Source: Macropodus opercularis (Eukaryota; Chordata; Actinopteri; Anabantiformes; Osphronemidae). From it: a stretch of DNA of 64,000 nucleotides. Within the stretch, counting starts at the first letter, position 1; each line of letters starts with the position of its first letter. Positions 59,588 to 64,000 of this stretch are shown one piece after another. The DNA is taken from NCBI GenBank assembly GCA_030770545.1, contig CM061090.1, positions 18,014,501 to 18,078,500 on the forward strand, in the 5' to 3' direction. The notes beneath the pieces were generated by a model. That model made no database searches. It was not told the origin of the DNA and saw only the letters and a program-made list of their open reading frames with translations. A program made the position numbers and the translations under genes.

Positions 59588-62500
59588 CTGCTTAGTGTCC
59601 AATTACAAAAAAAGAAAAAAAAAAGTGAATCAAAACAAAAGGATTACAATCCAAGTCTCTGCTTTGGGAATCCTCTGATGATGAGCAGCCTAACACTCCA
59701 GATAAGATGCGTTTGGACCACGGTGGTGCTCTCTTTTGTCATCCTGTTGTCTCGACGGTTCTGCACAACAGGTTCAGAAAGGACGGTGGACCCCTGTGTG
59801 CAAATGTCGCCATATGTTTCTGATGCTAGTGACGATACAATGGTAGTAAACGGTCCTTCTAAGAGGTCCAGCCATAGTCAAGCCTTTTCCACAGCTGACC
59901 TGCATTCGACAAGGACAGAATGAGTTAATGGGATATCAGTGGCATTACATTAGTCTTTTTACATCCCCATCATTAATTCCTGATTTTATACCAACTGAGT
60001 AATAAAACAACAACTGGGTTTCTATGTCAAACTCTAACTTACATGTCAACAGAGATTATATATTAACTTTTACAAACAGCCTTTGCACTGGAGGTGTGTC
60101 CAACTAGCACCATTAAGGAAGGTGCACATTTAAAAACACTTCATGTTGGAATATAACAGAGATGATCTGACAATGGATCTGATTTAGTTGACATTTGAAA
60201 TAAAAACCTCACATAAAGTCGAGTGGTATTTCTGTTTTTAGTTATTTGTGGGAGGATCAACAACAAATATCACAGTTCAGAATACTGTGATATTTGCATA
60301 GAGCACTACAATCCCCAGCAAATCCAATGCCCCCAGTTCATAATTTAATAATTAATGACGCAGACTGAAGTTGTTGGTCAGCAGTATGTGGACTGGGATA
60401 TGAAACAGCTTTTCTTTGTGTTGGCCTTACACCGTTACTCTTCAATGAACTCCGCTACAAAAGACAGGCCTGACCTACTTTTAACACAAACCGTCCCGGA
60501 CCTTATGACGAAGCACTGAAGAAGCAGTTCAATTGACAAAACTGTGCTGTGCGTGCAGCTTCGACACCAGCGAAGACCCGCGGTGAGTGGGAGCACCTCC
60601 GCACAAGCGCTTTGAGAGGTTTGATGGATGAATATGCTTGTGCTGAGTGAGCCCCTGGAAGCCGCGCCTGGGTTACTGCATTAGTGAAAGCCCCAACAAA
60701 TACACAGAGTCGCTGCCTGTATGCTTATTGTGACTATTTTAAAGGATATTTCAAATGATAACAAACATTGTCCTGATGTCAGACCAAATAATACAAAAAA
60801 TAACAAACAAAAAGAAGAAAGAATGAGCAATAGTCTGTGCCATACACTGTGATTCATCCTATTTCAGACCTTCACACCTTAACACCTAAAAAAAAGAAAC
60901 CAACCTCAAACATTTTGTTAGTCGCAGAGAGGACGAGAAAAGTCGTGCCCTACTTTGCACAAACAATGCAAACTTCCGTCTTGTGACAGTCTACTGAACA
61001 TACACACACATACACACACAGTTTCAGTCCAAACCAGTTGGGGAACACTGCCAACCTGGCATTTCAGGAATCCTCAACACATGATGACACTGCAGCAAAC
61101 CAAACTCTCCAGTAGTGTCTTTAAGTGCCTTTAGTTTACTGCTCTTATATCCTAATAACTATATTATTACCACTATTCTATAATAGCAGGGTGTCTAGTC
61201 TTATGTAAAATGAAAATAGTCTGTCAATGAACATCCCAGGGAAAAGGAGTGATGCAAGTTACAGAACACCCAGCTGTAGCCACGGGACAGTCAGGATCTG
61301 GACCTATGCAGCCATCTTTTACAAAGTGGATTTGCTGCCATCAGTGTGGGTAACTGTCATTCTGATGTTCTGGCACAAATTTTATTTTATTTTTTTTACT
61401 GTAAGTGGGGCCATTAAAAAACCTGCCAACGAGTTACCTTTTGGCACTGCCAGATTCAGTGATGGTTTTTAAAAGCGTATGATGTAACTCAAGCTGAGAG
61501 AGGCTGATGTTTGCCCCTTTCTTTCCAGTAAAAGTCCTTTCCCTGCCATTTTATTCTGATAGATCTTTAACCATATCCGATTAAGTAAGACACCTTTTGA
61601 AAGACCACAACAAAACTGACAAAAGCACATTTCAGACGTGGACTTAGTTTCGGTGCAGAGAGACAACAGTGACATATCCTGTTTCTAACTTCTGAACAAA
61701 GACGCAGAGCAAAGAAAGAAGGAGGAGTTGGAATGAACGGTACACGCTGTCTCCACAGGTGGCTGTGCCTGTATGTGACACACACACACAGTCTACTCTC
61801 AAATGCTGAAAATGTACCTCTCATAAGTAATTATGAAATATTGCTTCATTTACAAACCTAGGTGGAATGAAAATGACTGGACGGTCATAATAAGCCAAGC
61901 TCACATCACTGCCTGTAAGGCGAGACGTCTGTCCACACCCTGCCGTTCCAGCGTGAGCCGTGTAGTTTCCACCATTTCCTCAGGATCTTTACGATTGTTT
62001 ATGTTTTACCACACCCCACCCCCAATGTCCTAAAACGCAGATAAGAGTTATTATTTAACAATGCTGACCTCAGGCCTGCAAAGCAGGTTACATACCTGCC
62101 ATTAAAGAATCCAGACAGCCAGTAGCTCCCATGACCCTGAAGTTCTCAATTTGAATATGAGCTAATGCACACGAGTGGAATCACATGCAACACAGCATCA
62201 TAAGTAGCAGATAACAGTAATGCAGCTTTCTTGTGCTTCTGTTGCAAAGCTGCAATTTGTGGTCATATACCTCGACCCATTAGGATGAGGGGAGAGTTAA
62301 GAAAAAAAATAAATACTAATTTACGTACACATTATCTCTAGATAAACACCTCACGTTCTATCATTAGACCAGAGTAAAGAACCTGTATATGATCTCATTA
62401 AAACAACAAAAATGCTTTAAATTCACCTCAGGTTACTTTATTCAGGGGTCTTGAATGCAACATTTTGGGAATAAACTAAAGGAACTGAAAATAAATCAAT

Positions 62501-63430
62501 ATTCAAATAATAAATGCCTACTACTAACGGACCATTCATTTCACTACATTATGCTTGTTAGAATGTGTTAATTAATTAATTAGGTGGTGTAACTCTGGTC
62601 TATATCAGACCAGGCCGGGTTATTCTTACAGGATAATCACTACGTCTACCTCATAAGACAGACTCTGTATCTGTATGTAATATGTAAACGCAATTAAACA
62701 TAACATGCGGAGTAATTAAATGTATGAATGCTATGTAATAAAACAATGCTGGAGTCTCTATACTATATTTTAAAAAATCTTTCTACATAAAGTTATTGCT
62801 GCTGCCGTTGTGTTCAGACCCCTGACTGCATTAGGGAACATGAAGTCAGACGAAAGCACTAATTTCTCTTTCAGGTGCAAAAGTGTCCAGTCTTCCAGCA
62901 TGATCAGACTTGTCAAGTCCAGCACTGACAGCTTTTTTTTGTCTACATGTTCTAGGCAAAATACTCAGGGTAACTGGTTGCAACACGCATCAGCAGGTTT
63001 GACAAACCCTGGGAGTCAGTGAGCTGTGAACAGATGTGGTGTGGAGACGAAGGGATTCTCATGCTGTAATTTATCCATTAGAGAGCTGCTGATGGATCGT
63101 CTCATTAAGACCGATTCAATTGATCTGCTGTGTATGGTAATGCAGAGAGCCTGTGGTGAGGAAATCTGCGGTAAATCGAGTCACGCTTGTTCAATAACCT
63201 TAAGATCTGAACAGAGAACGAGGGTCTTTATTGGAACAATTCAGCCAAACGCTTCACTTGTTGCAAGCACACGACTATCGTCCATCAGGACACGCGAGAG
63301 AGCTTCCTCCTGCGACTCCTTAACTCGGAATAACTCTTAAAAATGTGTGACAAAACACAGTGTTAAGGGCATCAAGTTGTTTGTGACCTGTTGTTGGAAT
63401 GATCTTAAAACTGAAGATAACTACAATACT
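59588..63430. other. region upstream of usp53 coding exon 1, no gene resolved
   Basis: Expected to hold intron and 5' UTR exons or the promoter of usp53. No TATA box, CpG-rich block or clear exon could be fixed. Open frames at 62810-63340 lack recognisable domains. Confidence 0.45.
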
Positions 63431-63508
63431 GTATATATATATATATCTATATATATATCTATATATATATATAGATATATATATATAGATAGATATAGAT
63501 ATAGATAT
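63431..63508. repeat. compound (TA)n / (TATAGA)n microsatellite
   Basis: TA runs interrupted by CTA and AGATA units. Confidence 0.95.
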
Positions 63509-63836
63509 TAAAAAATGTAACAAACTAAATAACAAAAAAATCCCTAAATAGCTACTGTGTCTCTAATGAGTGATTCAATGATAAAAACTTACACCTACAC
63601 TTAAGCAGCAGACATGAAAAAAAAACATAATTAGAGGATATTTAAAACAACGTTGCTAGAGTAACGTTTTTTTAGTGTAACAGAAATATCTGTTTTGGCA
63701 AAAATAAATAGTGCAGTTGGATAACAGACTGTGTTTGCCACACTACTTCTGTTACAGGACTACTTGTATGTGAACGGTAATTCACATCAACTTTCCTTTG
63801 CCTTCCCTACATTAGAACAACTCTGGCTCTAAGTGG

Positions 63837-63881
63837 AAAAACTCCTCCAGATGATGTCATCTGGTTGCTTTAGCTGAGAAG
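63837..63881. repeat. 45-bp direct repeat, copy 1
   Basis: Starts AAAACTCCTCCAGATGATGT and ends TAGCTGAGAAGG. It matches the copy at the window end with about six differences. The core CCAGATGATGTCATCTGG is a near palindrome. Confidence 0.9.
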
Positions 63882-63955
63882 GCTACAGTCTTGGTCAACA
63901 TGTTCCTCCACCACGCCTCCATAACACATAGTATGTACTTAAATTAAAAAAAAAA

Positions 63956-64000
63956 AAAACTCCTCCAGGTGACATCATCCGGTTGCTCTGGCTGAGAAGG
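63956..64000. repeat. 45-bp direct repeat, copy 2, cut by window end
   Basis: Starts AAAACTCCTCCAGGTGACAT and ends TGGCTGAGAAGG, 119 bp after copy 1. The repeat unit may continue beyond the window. Confidence 0.85.

Noticed and set aside
60540..60600. Plus-strand first exon ending in a CGCG/GTGAGTG donor
   Set aside because: The donor-like site is good, but there is no coding potential, promoter or matching acceptor to support it.
1..64000. CRISPR array, prophage, operon or defence system
   Set aside because: The sequence is plainly vertebrate, and no spaced direct-repeat array or compact gene cluster exists.

Overview
The window is vertebrate, most probably teleost fish, genomic DNA. The evidence is one multi-exon gene with GT-AG introns, a repeat set typical of fish (Tc1-like and hAT DNA elements, an L2/CR1-like LINE tail, tRNA-derived SINEs), and many long CA/GA/TA microsatellites. 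Nothing bacterial, phage-like or CRISPR-like was seen.

One protein-coding gene can be supported: usp53 (ubiquitin carboxyl-terminal hydrolase 53), on the minus strand. Sixteen coding exons were located from the start codon at 59399 to the stop at 41941. Every splice phase agrees, and the joined frame is 3126 nt (1041 residues), close to the roughly 1070 residues of mammalian USP53. Residues about 30-345 form the USP catalytic fold. The rest is a long, probably disordered tail rich in Ser, Pro and charged residues. The Cys box, the His-Tyr box and a tryptophan-aspartate box are all present, which bears on the old 'inactive' label of this family. The introns hold a non-autonomous hAT element (53072-53939), a decayed Tc1-like element (56547-57645), an L2-like LINE relic and two GT microsatellites.

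Positions 1-40.7 kb contain no coding exon I can recognise. They hold a Tc1-type deletion derivative (25-465), an LTR-like block after a purine tract (1693-2145), an L2/CR1-like LINE 3' half (15790-16723) with a related tail at 12397-12535, two oppositely oriented copies of one tRNA-derived SINE (18747-18947 and 30807-31052), and microsatellites. Between about 16.8 and 37 kb much of the sequence is non-repetitive and rich in homeodomain-type TAAT motifs. It looks like conserved non-coding sequence, but that cannot be shown without alignment. One perfect 17-bp inverted repeat (34924-34962) stands out there.

Positions 59.6-64 kb lie upstream of the first usp53 coding exon and probably hold 5' UTR, intron 1 or promoter sequence. 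No promoter could be fixed. The window ends in a pair of 45-bp direct repeats. I found no convincing new biological system; the best leads are the palindrome, the regulatory-looking desert and the intact catalytic boxes of usp53.
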